This document shows positions 47,427 to 57,220 of a stretch of DNA of 64,000 nt, in pieces (position 1 is the first letter of the stretch; every line of letters begins with the position of its first letter). Source of the stretch: Terriglobia bacterium (GTDB lineage Bacteria; Acidobacteriota; Terriglobia; Terriglobales; Acidobacteriaceae); assembly GCA_020073565.1 (NCBI GenBank), contig JAIQEY010000025.1:23347-87346 (forward strand), given 5' to 3'. The translations under genes and the position numbers were made by a program. The notes below the pieces were generated by a model. That model ran no database searches and had not been told where the DNA came from. It worked only from the letters and a program-made list of their open reading frames with translations.

Positions 47427-49787
47427 TTACGGCGTTACGGTGACCTGGTTGCCGGAGTACCTGACGATTTTGTCCGGGGTCTCAGAAGGCGCGATGCCAG
47501 CTCCGTGCTTCTCGCCCACGAAGACGACGCGGAACGTCCGGCTGGCGAGCATTCCGGGAAACTCGCCTTGGCGATCTGCGATCGTGAGCACTTGCTTCGC
47601 ATTGTCCCAGCGGAAAGCAATGGTAGCGTGGATGCCCTTCTCGTAGTTGTAATTATCGTTTTCGTCTTCGTAGAGCGTGAACTCACCATCCGCGCCGCGG
47701 TAGACGCGCAACTCAATCGGATCGGCGGGCTTTTCGGTTGACCACTCGACATCTGGGCCCAATGGAACGATCGACCCGGCGCGAACGTAGACGGGCAGTC
47801 GGTCGAGCGGAGCCTCCGCAGTGATCTCATGCGCACCTTGGGCTGATGCGCCGCTCCAAAAGTCGTACCACTTCGCATCCGGCAGATAGACCTGGCGCCT
47901 GGCGGCTGCCGCTTCCGTCACGGGATTTACGAGGAACGCCGGGCCGTACATGAATTCATCCCAGGTATTCTGTGCGCGCACATCGCTGCGGAAATCCATT
48001 ACCAGCGGACGCATCGGAGTATAACTGCCGCTCGTCGTTTTCCAGGCCAGTGAATAGGTGTAGGGCAGCAGACGATAGCGCAAGCGATCGAAGCTGACCA
48101 AGATCTTCTGCGCGTCCGGTCCGTACGACCAGAGCTCGTTTTCGTCAGGATTGCGCGTGCCGTGCACCCGCAAGATCGGGTTGAACGTGCCGTACTGAAA
48201 CCAGCGGACAAACAGTTCACGGAAGGCGGGATCGGTGGGACTGCCGAAAACGAAGCCGCCAATGTCGGTGGTCCAGTAAGGAATGCCGGAGAGAGCAAAG
48301 TTCAGTCCCGCCGGAATCTGGCGACGGAAACTGAACCAGTCGGAGTTGATGTCGCCCGACCACGCGGTGACGGCGTTGCGCTGCGAACCGGCGAAGGCAG
48401 AGCGCGAAAGAATATACACGCGCTTCTTGTCGGACGCCGCGCGCTGGCCCTCGTACACAGCTCCCGTGTCCAGCAAGGGATATGCGTTCACGTACCGATC
48501 GCCACTGCCCATCGCCAGTTTGTGTCCCAGCTGAATATTTTCTTCTTGGCCTTCAGTTTCCGGTTCGGTCGTGTCCATCCACCAGGCATCCAGCCCCATG
48601 CTGAACAGACCTTTGTTAACCTGTTCCCAGTAAAATTTTCGAGCCTCCGCACTGGTCGCGTCGTACACAGCCATCGCATCGGTGTGATAGGGCGGCTTGG
48701 CGAACTTGAACTTGTCGATGAACCAGCCCTTCTTGTCCATGAAGTCGAAATTCGCTGAGCCCGGCTCGAAGAAGGGCCAGATGGAAATCATGAGATGGAA
48801 GTTCTCGCGATGTAGCTCGTCGACCATCCCCTTGGGACCGGGATAGTTTTTGTTGAAGACGAATTCGCCCTTGCGGTTCCACCAGAACCAGTCCTGCACG
48901 ATGTTGTCGGCGGGGATGTGAAGTTCCCGATACTTGCGGGCGACGCCGAGAATTTCGTCCTGCGACTTGTAGCGGTTCTTGCATTGCCAAAACCCATAGG
49001 CCCACTTGCCGAACAGGGGCGCCTGCCCCGTCAGTTCGCGATAGGCGGCGATGACTTTGTCGAGATCAGGCCCGTAGAAAAAGTAGTAGTCGATCACGTC
49101 GGCGACTTCGGAGCTGATGTAGAGATAGTTGGCAAAGCGGTTGTTGAAGCGGCTGCGCGAATCGTTGTTCCAGAAAATGCCGTAGCCCTTGCTCGACACC
49201 AGGAAAGGCACAGCGATGTTGGTGTTGTCCTGCGAGATGTCGACCGATTCGCCGCGGTAGTTCCACACCCCGGCCTGGTGCTGGCCCAGTCCATAGAACG
49301 CTTCGCGCGAGCCGTAGATGTTGACGAAAGATTCGGCGCGATAAGTGTCCTCGCCGTTCACTCTCACGGGTGTCAGTTTCCTGGTTGCTTCCTGCACGAG
49401 TTGCTGCCCGTCGAGGTCACGGTAGGTGATCGCACCGTCCTTGCGAGTGACAACGACCTTCAGTTGCGACGTGGTGAGCGTGACTTCGTCATCATTAGCC
49501 TGCAAGGCGAATTTCGTGGTGGGCCAACTGATCTTGATAACAACCGGATCGGGACGGCTCGGCGGAAAGGACGAAGTCGGTGAATAAATGACGTGGACAA
49601 TCGACTCCGAGCAGATCTGCAACCGAAGAGTTCCAGACTTCATGGTGAAGAGCGCGCCATCCGCCTGCTGCTGGACCGCCACCACGGGGTTCATGGGTGC
49701 CCACTGCGCGCTCGCGGACGATACGAGCCCAAACACGAGCAGCACCGCCAAGAAGGCGCACGGAAAGAAGACGTTCTTATCTCGCAT
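47427..49787 (-). CDS. GH31 alpha-glucosidase/alpha-xylosidase family
   Basis: Signal peptide; FGKWAYGFWQCKNRYKSQDEIL; DAWWMDTTEPE catalytic region; WSGDINSDWFSFRRQIPAGLNFALSGIPYWTTDIGGF. Confidence 0.94.
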   Translation of the reverse strand: MRDKNVFFPCAFLAVLLVFGLVSSASAQWAPMNPVVAVQQQADGALFTMKSGTLRLQICSESIVHVIYSPTSSFPPSRPDPVVIKISWPTTKFALQANDDEVTLTTSQLKVVVTRKDGAITYRDLDGQQLVQEATRKLTPVRVNGEDTYRAESFVNIYGSREAFYGLGQHQAGVWNYRGESVDISQDNTNIAVPFLVSSKGYGIFWNNDSRSRFNNRFANYLYISSEVADVIDYYFFYGPDLDKVIAAYRELTGQAPLFGKWAYGFWQCKNRYKSQDEILGVARKYRELHIPADNIVQDWFWWNRKGEFVFNKNYPGPKGMVDELHRENFHLMISIWPFFEPGSANFDFMDKKGWFIDKFKFAKPPYHTDAMAVYDATSAEARKFYWEQVNKGLFSMGLDAWWMDTTEPETEGQEENIQLGHKLAMGSGDRYVNAYPLLDTGAVYEGQRAASDKKRVYILSRSAFAGSQRNAVTAWSGDINSDWFSFRRQIPAGLNFALSGIPYWTTDIGGFVFGSPTDPAFRELFVRWFQYGTFNPILRVHGTRNPDENELWSYGPDAQKILVSFDRLRYRLLPYTYSLAWKTTSGSYTPMRPLVMDFRSDVRAQNTWDEFMYGPAFLVNPVTEAAAARRQVYLPDAKWYDFWSGASAQGAHEITAEAPLDRLPVYVRAGSIVPLGPDVEWSTEKPADPIELRVYRGADGEFTLYEDENDNYNYEKGIHATIAFRWDNAKQVLTIADRQGEFPGMLASRTFRVVFVGEKHGAGIAPSETPDKIVRYSGNQVTVTP

Positions 49788-50135
49788 ATTATGAGGACCT
49801 CGGCAAAATCAGGTTTGTTATCCAGGAGCTTGCGATTCGATGAGAGCGCGGAAAACAGGCCACCCCAATTGCAGCAGGCTCGGAACGCACTGCGCCCCCA
49901 CTTTCGGAATCGATTCCGGTAGATTGGGCAACATTGTAGGCAGCCACTCTGTCACTTCAGGATGGCACTTGTCAATGCCGAAGAGCGTCGGGGTCCCCGG
50001 TCGTGCTTTCTCCATAACCAACTATCAGTGCTATGAATTACAGACAATAGGCGCATTGGCTGATTGACCCATTCTTGGGTCTTCATTGAACAGAATTCAC
50101 CCCGCAGTAAGAAGGCGACACTTGCTTTATGACAC

Positions 50136-50149
50136 CGGAAACGATTACG
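50136..50149. promoter_or_regulatory. Putative LacI-family operator upstream of aldose epimerase
   Basis: CGGAAACGATTACG, 48 bp upstream of the likely start. Confidence 0.45.
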
Positions 50150-50196
50150 TTAGGTTCGTCCGCTTAGACTCCACCGCCCAAGAGTTGGGAGGCGCG

Positions 50197-51345
50197 ATGA
50201 AACTCGAGGAAGTGAGCCGGAAAGTCTTACAGCTCAGAGCCATGATTTGCATTGCCTCCGGCCCGGTTTGGGCCGCCAAGCACATTGCATCAAGTTCGGA
50301 GGCTTTTGTGGAAACGAGCAAGTTTGGAAGCCTAGATGACGGCCAAGCGGTTGACCTGTACACACTAAAGAATGCCAAGGGCGCCACTGCCAAAGTCATC
50401 TCGTACGGCGCAACGCTGACCGAACTGTGGGTCCCGGATCGAACCGGAAAGCTCGGCGATGTGGTCCTGGGATTCGACAACCTTCAGGGCTATGTGGGAA
50501 AGCATCCCTGGTTCGGAGCCACCGTCGGACGAGTCGCGAACCGCATCGCGAAGGGCAAGTTCACACTGGAAGGTAAAGAATATTCACTGGAGATCAATGA
50601 TCCGCCCAATAACCTGCACAGCGGGTCGAAGGATTTGAGCCGCGTGGTCTGGAAGGCGGAACCGGTTTATGAGCGGGACGCAGCGGCGGTTCGCTTTACT
50701 TATGACAGCCCCGATGGAGACGAAGGCTTCCCGGGAAATCTCTCGGTCACGGTGTTGTACCGGCTGACCAATCATAACGAGTTGGAGCTCGAATACACGG
50801 CAACCGCTGACCAAGCAACTCCCGTCAATCTCACCAATCACAGCTATTTCAACCTGGAAGGAGATAAGAACATCCTGGGGCAGGTGCTGCAGCTCAACGC
50901 GGAGAAGTACACGCCTGTGGACGCTACATTGATTCCGACGGGCGAGATCCGGGCGGTGAAAGGAACGCCGCTCGACTTCACGAGTCCGGTTGCCATCGGG
51001 GCGCACATCGCCGAGATGAAGGGAGATCCCGGTGGCTATGATCACAACTTCGTGCTGAGCACGGAAGCGGTCAAGCTCAAGTTGGCAGCTCGCGTTTTTG
51101 ATGCGGCCTCAGGCCGCCAAATGGAAGTCTGGACAACCGAACCCGGAGTGCAGTTCTATTCGGGAAACTTTCTCGACGGAACCCTCACCGGCAAGCGTGG
51201 AGTCGTGTACCGGAAACATTCCGGTTTCTGCCTTGAAACGCAACACTACCCGGATGCCGTCAATCATCCGGCGTTTCCGTCCGTCATTCTACGGCCGGGT
51301 TCGGTCTACAGTACCCAGACGATCTACAGGTTCTCGACCCGGTGA
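50197..51345 (+). CDS. galM: Aldose 1-epimerase
   Basis: SYGATLTELWVPDRTGKLGDVVLGFDNLQGYVGKHPWFGATVGRVANRIAKGKF; LTNHSYFNLEGD; PGVQFYSGNFLDG. Confidence 0.95.
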   Translation: MKLEEVSRKVLQLRAMICIASGPVWAAKHIASSSEAFVETSKFGSLDDGQAVDLYTLKNAKGATAKVISYGATLTELWVPDRTGKLGDVVLGFDNLQGYVGKHPWFGATVGRVANRIAKGKFTLEGKEYSLEINDPPNNLHSGSKDLSRVVWKAEPVYERDAAAVRFTYDSPDGDEGFPGNLSVTVLYRLTNHNELELEYTATADQATPVNLTNHSYFNLEGDKNILGQVLQLNAEKYTPVDATLIPTGEIRAVKGTPLDFTSPVAIGAHIAEMKGDPGGYDHNFVLSTEAVKLKLAARVFDAASGRQMEVWTTEPGVQFYSGNFLDGTLTGKRGVVYRKHSGFCLETQHYPDAVNHPAFPSVILRPGSVYSTQTIYRFSTR

Positions 51346-51373
51346 CTCGGAGTGATGACATCTAAGGACTCAT

Positions 51374-52825
51374 ATGTCGCCTCATGAAGTGTCAAATCAA
51401 AAGCAGAAGATGACGTTCGGGATGATTGTCGGGAACCGCGGTTTTTTCCCTGACCATCTGGCTAAGTCCGGCCGGGAGGAGATGCTGCGCGCGCTCGATC
51501 AAGCGGGCATCGACGTGGTAGCACTGGGGCCGGAAGAGAGCAAGTACGGCGCGGTCGAGACCCATGAAGAAGCGAAACGCTGTGCCGCCCTGTTTCGCAA
51601 ACATGCGGACCAGCTCGACGGCGTAATCGTCAGCCTGCCGAACTTTGGGGACGAGCGAGCCATCGCCGACACGCTGCGTCTGGCGCGACTTGACGTTCCC
51701 GTGCTGGTGCAGGCAACACCGGACAGCCCCGGCAAGATGACGATCGCGTTCCGCCGCGACAGCTTCTGCGGCAAGATGTCGGCGTGCAACAACCTGCGAC
51801 AGTACGGAATTCCTTACTCTCTTACCGCGTCGCACACGGTTGCGCCCGACTCAGCGGAGTTCCGGAGGGATCTGGTGTGGTTTGCCGCCGTCTGCCGCAT
51901 CGTGAACGGCCTGCGCAATCTGCGCATTGGGGGCATCGGTGCGCGGCCGGCGGCGTTCAATACAGTTCGGTACAGCGAGAAGATTCTGGAGGCGAACGGC
52001 ATCTCGGTCGAGACCGTGGACCTCTCGGAGATTCTGGGCCAGATTGGGCGACTGGGAGACGCCGAAGCTTGCGTGCAGGGCAAGCTCCAGGAGATCCGCA
52101 AATATGTGCCAACCACCGGAGTTCCTGCGGAAGCGCTGCTCAAGATGGCCAAGCTGGGCGCGGTCATTGACGGCTGGATGAAATCAGCCGACGTTACGGT
52201 CAGCGCCGTGCAGTGCTGGACTGCGCTCGAAGAGTACTTCGGCGTGGTTCCGTGCACCATCATGAGCATGATGAGCAATAATCTGATTCCCAGCGCTTGC
52301 GAGGTAGACGTATGCGGCACGCTCAGCATGCACGTCCTGCGACTGGCCTCGGAGACGCCCAGCGCCCTGCTCGACTGGAACAACAACTACGGCGACGATC
52401 CCGACAAGGCCGTCTGCTTTCATTGCAGCAACCTTCCCAAACACTTCTTTCAGGATGTGCGCATGGACTTCCAGGAGATTATCGCCGGGACGGTGGGCAA
52501 GGACCGCACGTTCGGCACCTGCGTGGGCCGTGTGAAAGCCGGCGCGATGAGCTTCGCGCGCTTCTCGACCGATGACCAAGCGGGCGTCGTCCGTGGCTAC
52601 GTTGGCGAAGGGGCGTTCACCAACGACTCCCTGAATACGTTCGGTGGAGCGGGCGTGGTTGAGATCCCGCGCATGCAGAAACTCCTGCACTACATTTGCG
52701 AGAACGGCTTTGAACATCACGTGGCCGCCAATTTCTCGACAGTCGCGGGCGCGGCGCACGAAGCAGCCACTCGCTATCTTGGCTGGGCCACGTACTGGCA
52801 TGGATGGGATGGAGTGGGTTGCTGA
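51374..52825 (+). CDS. L-fucose/L-arabinose isomerase-family protein, substrate unknown
   Basis: GMIVGNRGFFPDHLAKSGREEMLRAL; RIGGIGARPAAFNTVRYSEKILEANGISVETVDLSEI; CEVDVCGTLSMHVL. Confidence 0.88.
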   Translation: MSPHEVSNQKQKMTFGMIVGNRGFFPDHLAKSGREEMLRALDQAGIDVVALGPEESKYGAVETHEEAKRCAALFRKHADQLDGVIVSLPNFGDERAIADTLRLARLDVPVLVQATPDSPGKMTIAFRRDSFCGKMSACNNLRQYGIPYSLTASHTVAPDSAEFRRDLVWFAAVCRIVNGLRNLRIGGIGARPAAFNTVRYSEKILEANGISVETVDLSEILGQIGRLGDAEACVQGKLQEIRKYVPTTGVPAEALLKMAKLGAVIDGWMKSADVTVSAVQCWTALEEYFGVVPCTIMSMMSNNLIPSACEVDVCGTLSMHVLRLASETPSALLDWNNNYGDDPDKAVCFHCSNLPKHFFQDVRMDFQEIIAGTVGKDRTFGTCVGRVKAGAMSFARFSTDDQAGVVRGYVGEGAFTNDSLNTFGGAGVVEIPRMQKLLHYICENGFEHHVAANFSTVAGAAHEAATRYLGWATYWHGWDGVGC

Positions 52826-53102
52826 CAGCCGGACATTCCAGGTAGCAGAACCTGATGGCTGGCTCGGTTCCGACTCTCGAGGATCCTGTCGACTCGGCAG
52901 GAAATCCAAAACTCAGTAGACGACTAGCCGGCCTCCCTAATTTTATAGGCCGAGGTTCTCAAGAAATATTGACCTTTGAGGACCATGTAGCGACTCCGGC
53001 CTTCCTTTTGCGTTATCATCCACCAACACGCGCTACGAGCATCTGAAGTTCACGCCACTTCTCCTGCGTATGTTCATGGACTTTGTCTCTGGGAGGATGG
53101 TC

Positions 53103-53666
53103 ATGCGTTCGAAATACTCTCTTGCCGCTCTGTTTTTCTGTCTTACCACCTCGATCACACAGGCCCAGGAAATCATCGGCGATATTCGTGGGATCGTGCG
53201 TGACCCTTCCGGTGCCGTGGTCAGCGGCGCCAGCGTACAGGTCATTAACACCGACCGTGACACCGTGATTCGGTCGATGACGACGGGCGCTGACGGCGCC
53301 TATGTCGCGCCTCTCTTGCCTCTCGGCCACTACAGACTCGTCATCACTGCTTCGGGGTTCCAACAATACAATGCGACCGACATGGTGTTGAACGTCAACG
53401 ACCGTCGGGTGATTGACGTCAGCCTTGTCGTGGGCAGCAATTCGCAGACGGTGACCGTTACGGAGGCAGCCGAACCTCGCTTTACAAGAATACCCGTATC
53501 AGCGAGCGCTTCAGCTGGCAGTTCCGCACCGAAGCATTCAACGTGCTCAACCATACCAATTTGAACAACCCGGCTTCGACGTCATTGACCAGCGGGGTCT
53601 ATAACAGGATCACTACCGCACGTGATCCGCGCCAGATGCAATTTCGCGTTGAAGCTGATCTTCTAG
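53103..53666 (+). pseudogene. Oar-like TonB receptor remnant: N-terminal domain joined out of frame to the extreme C-terminus
   Basis: MRSKYSLAALFFCLTTSITQAQEIIGDIRGIVRDPSGAVVSGASVQVINTD...TVTEAAE, then in another frame SLYKNTRISERFSWQFRTEAFNVLNHTNLNNPASTSLTSGVYNRITTARDPRQMQFRVEADLL*. Confidence 0.88.
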
Positions 53667-53686
53667 CGATCAAGGCAAGGAATCGA

Positions 53687-55228
53687 TCAAGAAACCGATG
53701 CGGCGGCCGGTTGTGCGGTGGAGTCAGCGCTCTCAGGATTTGATATCTGGTGGAGTGCTGGATAAATTCTGCGGTAAGTACGGTAAGCTCCGTCGAGGAT
53801 TGCAGAGCTTTTTGGATTGGGTTGAATTTCGTGGGCAGTTTGCACCACGGCGTCACAGGCTTCATCGACGGAGCGCCAATTTCCCGCTCCAGTTCCTGCA
53901 AGAATCGCAGCGCCGTATGCGGCACCCTCTTCGGCCTGGACAACTTCCACCGCATGGCCATAGACGTCAGCCTGAATCTGCCGCCAGAGCGTGGATCGGG
54001 CTCCGCCACCTCCCAGGCGAATGCGATCTACTGGCACGTTCATCTCGCGAAAGATGGTGAAGCTGTCCCGCAGACTGAAAGCGACGCCCTCCAGAATGGC
54101 GCGGATCACGTGGGCACGGGTGTGGGTGGCGGAGAGACCGACTAGGGCGGCGCGCGCATTGGGATCGCAGTGCGGAGTGCGTTCGCCCATCAGGTAGGGC
54201 GCCCAGAACACTCCGTCGCAACCGGGCGGCGCGGCGGCTGCTTCCTCGCACAGTCGCTCGTACGGATCCCGCCCATCTTCCAGCCCAGCGCCGAAGCGAT
54301 CGCGGAACCAGCGCAAGGAGAGGCCGGCGGCCTGGGTCACGCCCATCACATGCCATCGGCCGGGGATCGCGTGGCAGAAGGTGTGGATTCTGCCTTTGCG
54401 ATCGAGCGCGGGCACATCGGTGGCTGCAAACACTACACCGGATGTGCCGATGGTTGCGCTCACAGTTCCGGGACGCACGATTCCCATGCCGACTGCGCCA
54501 GCAGCCTGGTCCCCAGCCCCCGCCACGACGGGTGTTCCAACTCTCAGACCCGTCGCTTCCGCGCCGCGCGCCGAAACTCGCCCGCACACCTCGGGAGACT
54601 CCCACAATGTGGGAAGCAGTTGCTGGTCAATTCCGGTACGGCTTAAGACTTCGGAGGACCACTTGCGCTGGGCAACGTCCAGGAGAAGAGTTCCCGATGC
54701 ATCGGCCATATCGATGGCGCGTTCGCCGGTAAGTTGGAAACGCACGTAATCCTTCGGCAACATCACGTGGGCAACGCGCTCCCAGTTTCGAGGTTCGTTC
54801 TGTCGCACCCAAAGCAGCTTGGTCAGCGTGAAATTGGTAAGAGGCGCATTGCAGGTGAGATGAATGAGGCGATCCACGCCGAACAGATCGGAAAGCTCCT
54901 GAACTTGCGGCTCGGTACGCTGATCGCACCAGATGAGCGCGGGGCGAACTACTTCATCGCGGGCATCCAGTAAGACTGCCCCATGCATCTGCCCGGAGAA
55001 TCCAACGCAGGCGATTTCATCTCGGCTGGCTCCCAAGGCGTCGAGGGCGCGCTGCACGGCCAAGCCGCAGGCTCGCCACCAATCGTGCGGATGCTGCTCC
55101 GCCCACCCTAGCTGAGGCGATGCGAAAGGAACGTGCTCTTCTGAACCGGACGCGACGACTCGCCCATGTTCATCAATGATGAGAGCACGGGTTCCACCGG
55201 TGCCGACATCGATCCCGAGGAACTTGAT
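53687..55228 (-). CDS. xylB: FGGY carbohydrate kinase, xylulokinase-like
   Basis: IKFLGIDVGTGGTRALIIDEHGRVVA, GFSGQMHGAVLLD, GGGARSTLWRQIQADVYGHAVEVVQAEEGAAYGAAILA; start codon unclear (ATC at 55226-55228, or ATG at 55285 inside a repeat). Confidence 0.92.
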   Translation of the reverse strand: MKFLGIDVGTGGTRALIIDEHGRVVASGSEEHVPFASPQLGWAEQHPHDWWRACGLAVQRALDALGASRDEIACVGFSGQMHGAVLLDARDEVVRPALIWCDQRTEPQVQELSDLFGVDRLIHLTCNAPLTNFTLTKLLWVRQNEPRNWERVAHVMLPKDYVRFQLTGERAIDMADASGTLLLDVAQRKWSSEVLSRTGIDQQLLPTLWESPEVCGRVSARGAEATGLRVGTPVVAGAGDQAAGAVGMGIVRPGTVSATIGTSGVVFAATDVPALDRKGRIHTFCHAIPGRWHVMGVTQAAGLSLRWFRDRFGAGLEDGRDPYERLCEEAAAAPPGCDGVFWAPYLMGERTPHCDPNARAALVGLSATHTRAHVIRAILEGVAFSLRDSFTIFREMNVPVDRIRLGGGGARSTLWRQIQADVYGHAVEVVQAEEGAAYGAAILAGTGAGNWRSVDEACDAVVQTAHEIQPNPKSSAILDGAYRTYRRIYPALHQISNPESADSTAQPAAASVS

Positions 55229-55234
55229 ACTCCC

Positions 55235-55330
55235 TCCATCAGCGCAGCCCCGGAAGGGGCGTCTTCTTTCGAAAACTCCTGGCATCGCTAAAGCGATGCC
55301 CTGATACCAATCCCCGTCCACCACCGGTGC
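55235..55330. repeat. Composite palindromic intergenic repeat
   Basis: GCCCCGGAAGGGGC and GGCATCGCTAAAGCGATGCC palindromes. Confidence 0.6.
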
Positions 55331-55338
55331 CAGCCAGG

Positions 55339-56454
55339 CTAGCCGAAATAGTCGGCCATTTCTGACGAAGCGCTCTGCAGCCGCACGGCCTTCTGAGGGG
55401 TCGATTCTGAGGATTGGCGCTGCAGGAAAAAATCGAGGTTGCCGCGCATCACCAGGTGGGGCGCCAGAGTTACCTGGAAAGACGGACACTCGCCTTCCAC
55501 CAGGAATTCATGCAATACCCGAAACGCCATGCGTCCTTGGGTGCGCGGCCGCTGATAAATCGTAGCGGCCACCGCTCTAGACCTGATCTCGGGTACCAGT
55601 GCCGGAAACAGATCCGTGGTGATAAGGGTGATCTTGTCGAGCACGTGGGCGTGACGGGCGGCATTTAGCACGGGGATGGAGGCTTCGGTCGTGACATAGA
55701 TGCCAGCAAGGTCCGGATGCTTCTTGAACAGCTCACTGCTCTTCTGGTAGCACTCGGATTCGACGTCGTGATCCTCAAGGGGTTCCTGCAGTTGCATCTG
55801 GGGGTACAGTCCACGCAGGGTGCTTTCAAAGGCCCTGTACTTCTCGGCATGTTCAGTGATCGCCAGGGAACTCAGAGTTACGGCAACCTTTCCCTTGCCG
55901 CCCAGGAAACTCCCCATCAGATCGGCCGCTAAAGACCCGCTGGCCAGAGTGTCAATCGAGACGACCGCCAATCTGCCGGTATTGGGCGCGTCGGTGGCCA
56001 CGCACACGACGGGAATGCTGCTTCGGGACGCTCGTCGCATCCAGGACTGCAGACTCTGAGGACGACTGGGAAAGGTAATCATTCCGTCCACGCCTGCTTT
56101 AAGAGCGGCTTCGAAGGCTTCTTCTTCACCCTCCCCCAGGCGCGGATAGGTTCGATATTCAATCTCTACATTCTCCATGACCAGCGCCCGCGCTTCCTCG
56201 CTGATTCCGGCCCGGACTTCGTCCCAGAATGAGGTGGTGCCTTGCAGTGTGTTGACCGAGACGCGCAGATTTCGCTTCGAGGACAGATACCGTGCTGCCA
56301 GATTCGGCCGGTACCCCAGAGTCCTAGCCATCTGCTGCACGCGGGCCTTGGTCATGGGGCTCACACCGGCATGATTGTGCAAGGCGCGGTGGACGGTGCC
56401 GGTCGACACTCCCAATGCTTCGGCGATGTCCAGGAGCTTAGTTTTTCGGTTCAT
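55339..56454 (-). CDS. LacI-family transcriptional regulator
   Basis: KLLDIAEALGVSTGTVHRALHNHAGVSPMTKARVQQMARTLGYRPNLAARYLSSKR HTH and hinge; periplasmic-binding-like effector domain. Confidence 0.96.
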   Translation of the reverse strand: MNRKTKLLDIAEALGVSTGTVHRALHNHAGVSPMTKARVQQMARTLGYRPNLAARYLSSKRNLRVSVNTLQGTTSFWDEVRAGISEEARALVMENVEIEYRTYPRLGEGEEEAFEAALKAGVDGMITFPSRPQSLQSWMRRASRSSIPVVCVATDAPNTGRLAVVSIDTLASGSLAADLMGSFLGGKGKVAVTLSSLAITEHAEKYRAFESTLRGLYPQMQLQEPLEDHDVESECYQKSSELFKKHPDLAGIYVTTEASIPVLNAARHAHVLDKITLITTDLFPALVPEIRSRAVAATIYQRPRTQGRMAFRVLHEFLVEGECPSFQVTLAPHLVMRGNLDFFLQRQSSESTPQKAVRLQSASSEMADYFG

Positions 56455-56543
56455 AGGAGCGATCGGAGAATTCTACTGCGCCGTTAGGTGTTGCCTGAGA
56501 TGTGCTGGCTTCCATGGGGGGTTGCCTTTTTGGTGGCTCGGAC

Positions 56544-56557
56544 CGTAAACGTTAACG
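56544..56557. promoter_or_regulatory. Putative LacI-family operator (autoregulatory)
   Basis: CGTAAACGTTAACG, 90 bp upstream of the LacI start; shares core with 33845-33888. Confidence 0.6.
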
Positions 56558-56941
56558 AAAGTATATCCTGCGTCGCTGGATGTCAATAAGGTTATCTTAA
56601 CTGGCTTGATTCACAATCAGTTGCCTCACATCCTTGGAATTCAAAGTTAGAAAACATCGGAAAGCATTTGTCTTTCCTATGGGTTCTCAGCCGGTGCAGC
56701 GCCAAAACCGCTAACTGGCGTCTTCCGGGCATGTCAAAGGCGCATCCTGGCATCACGCGCCGGTTGCGGAAGAATTTGCACACTGATCATGCTCTTCTTC
56801 CCGCCGCCCTTCGTAAGAATGTTGAGGACAGCTCGGTGAATATCGCCGGGGAACTCCCTGGGTGCGGTCGCCGACCCTTGGACGTAGGCCACACCTAACA
56901 ATGACGAGGTTGGGAGAGAGGGCAGGTGGAAATAGTGGATT

Positions 56942-57016
56942 TGGCTGCCCCCCAGGGATTCGAACCCCGATAACCTGCTCCAGAGGCAGGTGTCCTAGCC
57001 GTTGAACGAGGGGGCA
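56942..57016 (-). tRNA. tRNA-Gln (anticodon CTG), CCA encoded
   Basis: Minus strand TGCCCCCTCGTTCAACGGCTAGGACACCTGCCTCTGGAGCAGGTTATCGGGGTTCGAATCCCTGGGGGGCAGCCA; acceptor stem TGCCCCC/GGGGGCA, anticodon loop CTCTGGA. Confidence 0.95.
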
Positions 57017-57220
57017 GCGCGGGTTGCGCCGCGACGGAAACACAATTCCCGCTCGGCTATTTCGATTCTATGGATCAGAGTGGCCTTGGTCAACAAGGCG
57101 GCGGGACTGAAGCCTGATCCGATCTTCCCACGCCATCGGCCTTGAGTCTCGGTCGTCAAGCTTGGTCAGAAAGTCTCCTGCGCTGGAGTTACAATCACGT
57201 CAAAGTAGAGGACACGCCCT

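Noticed and set aside
56668-56898. 76-aa ORF upstream of the tRNA
   Set aside because: No RBS or domain evidence; likely non-coding intergenic DNA
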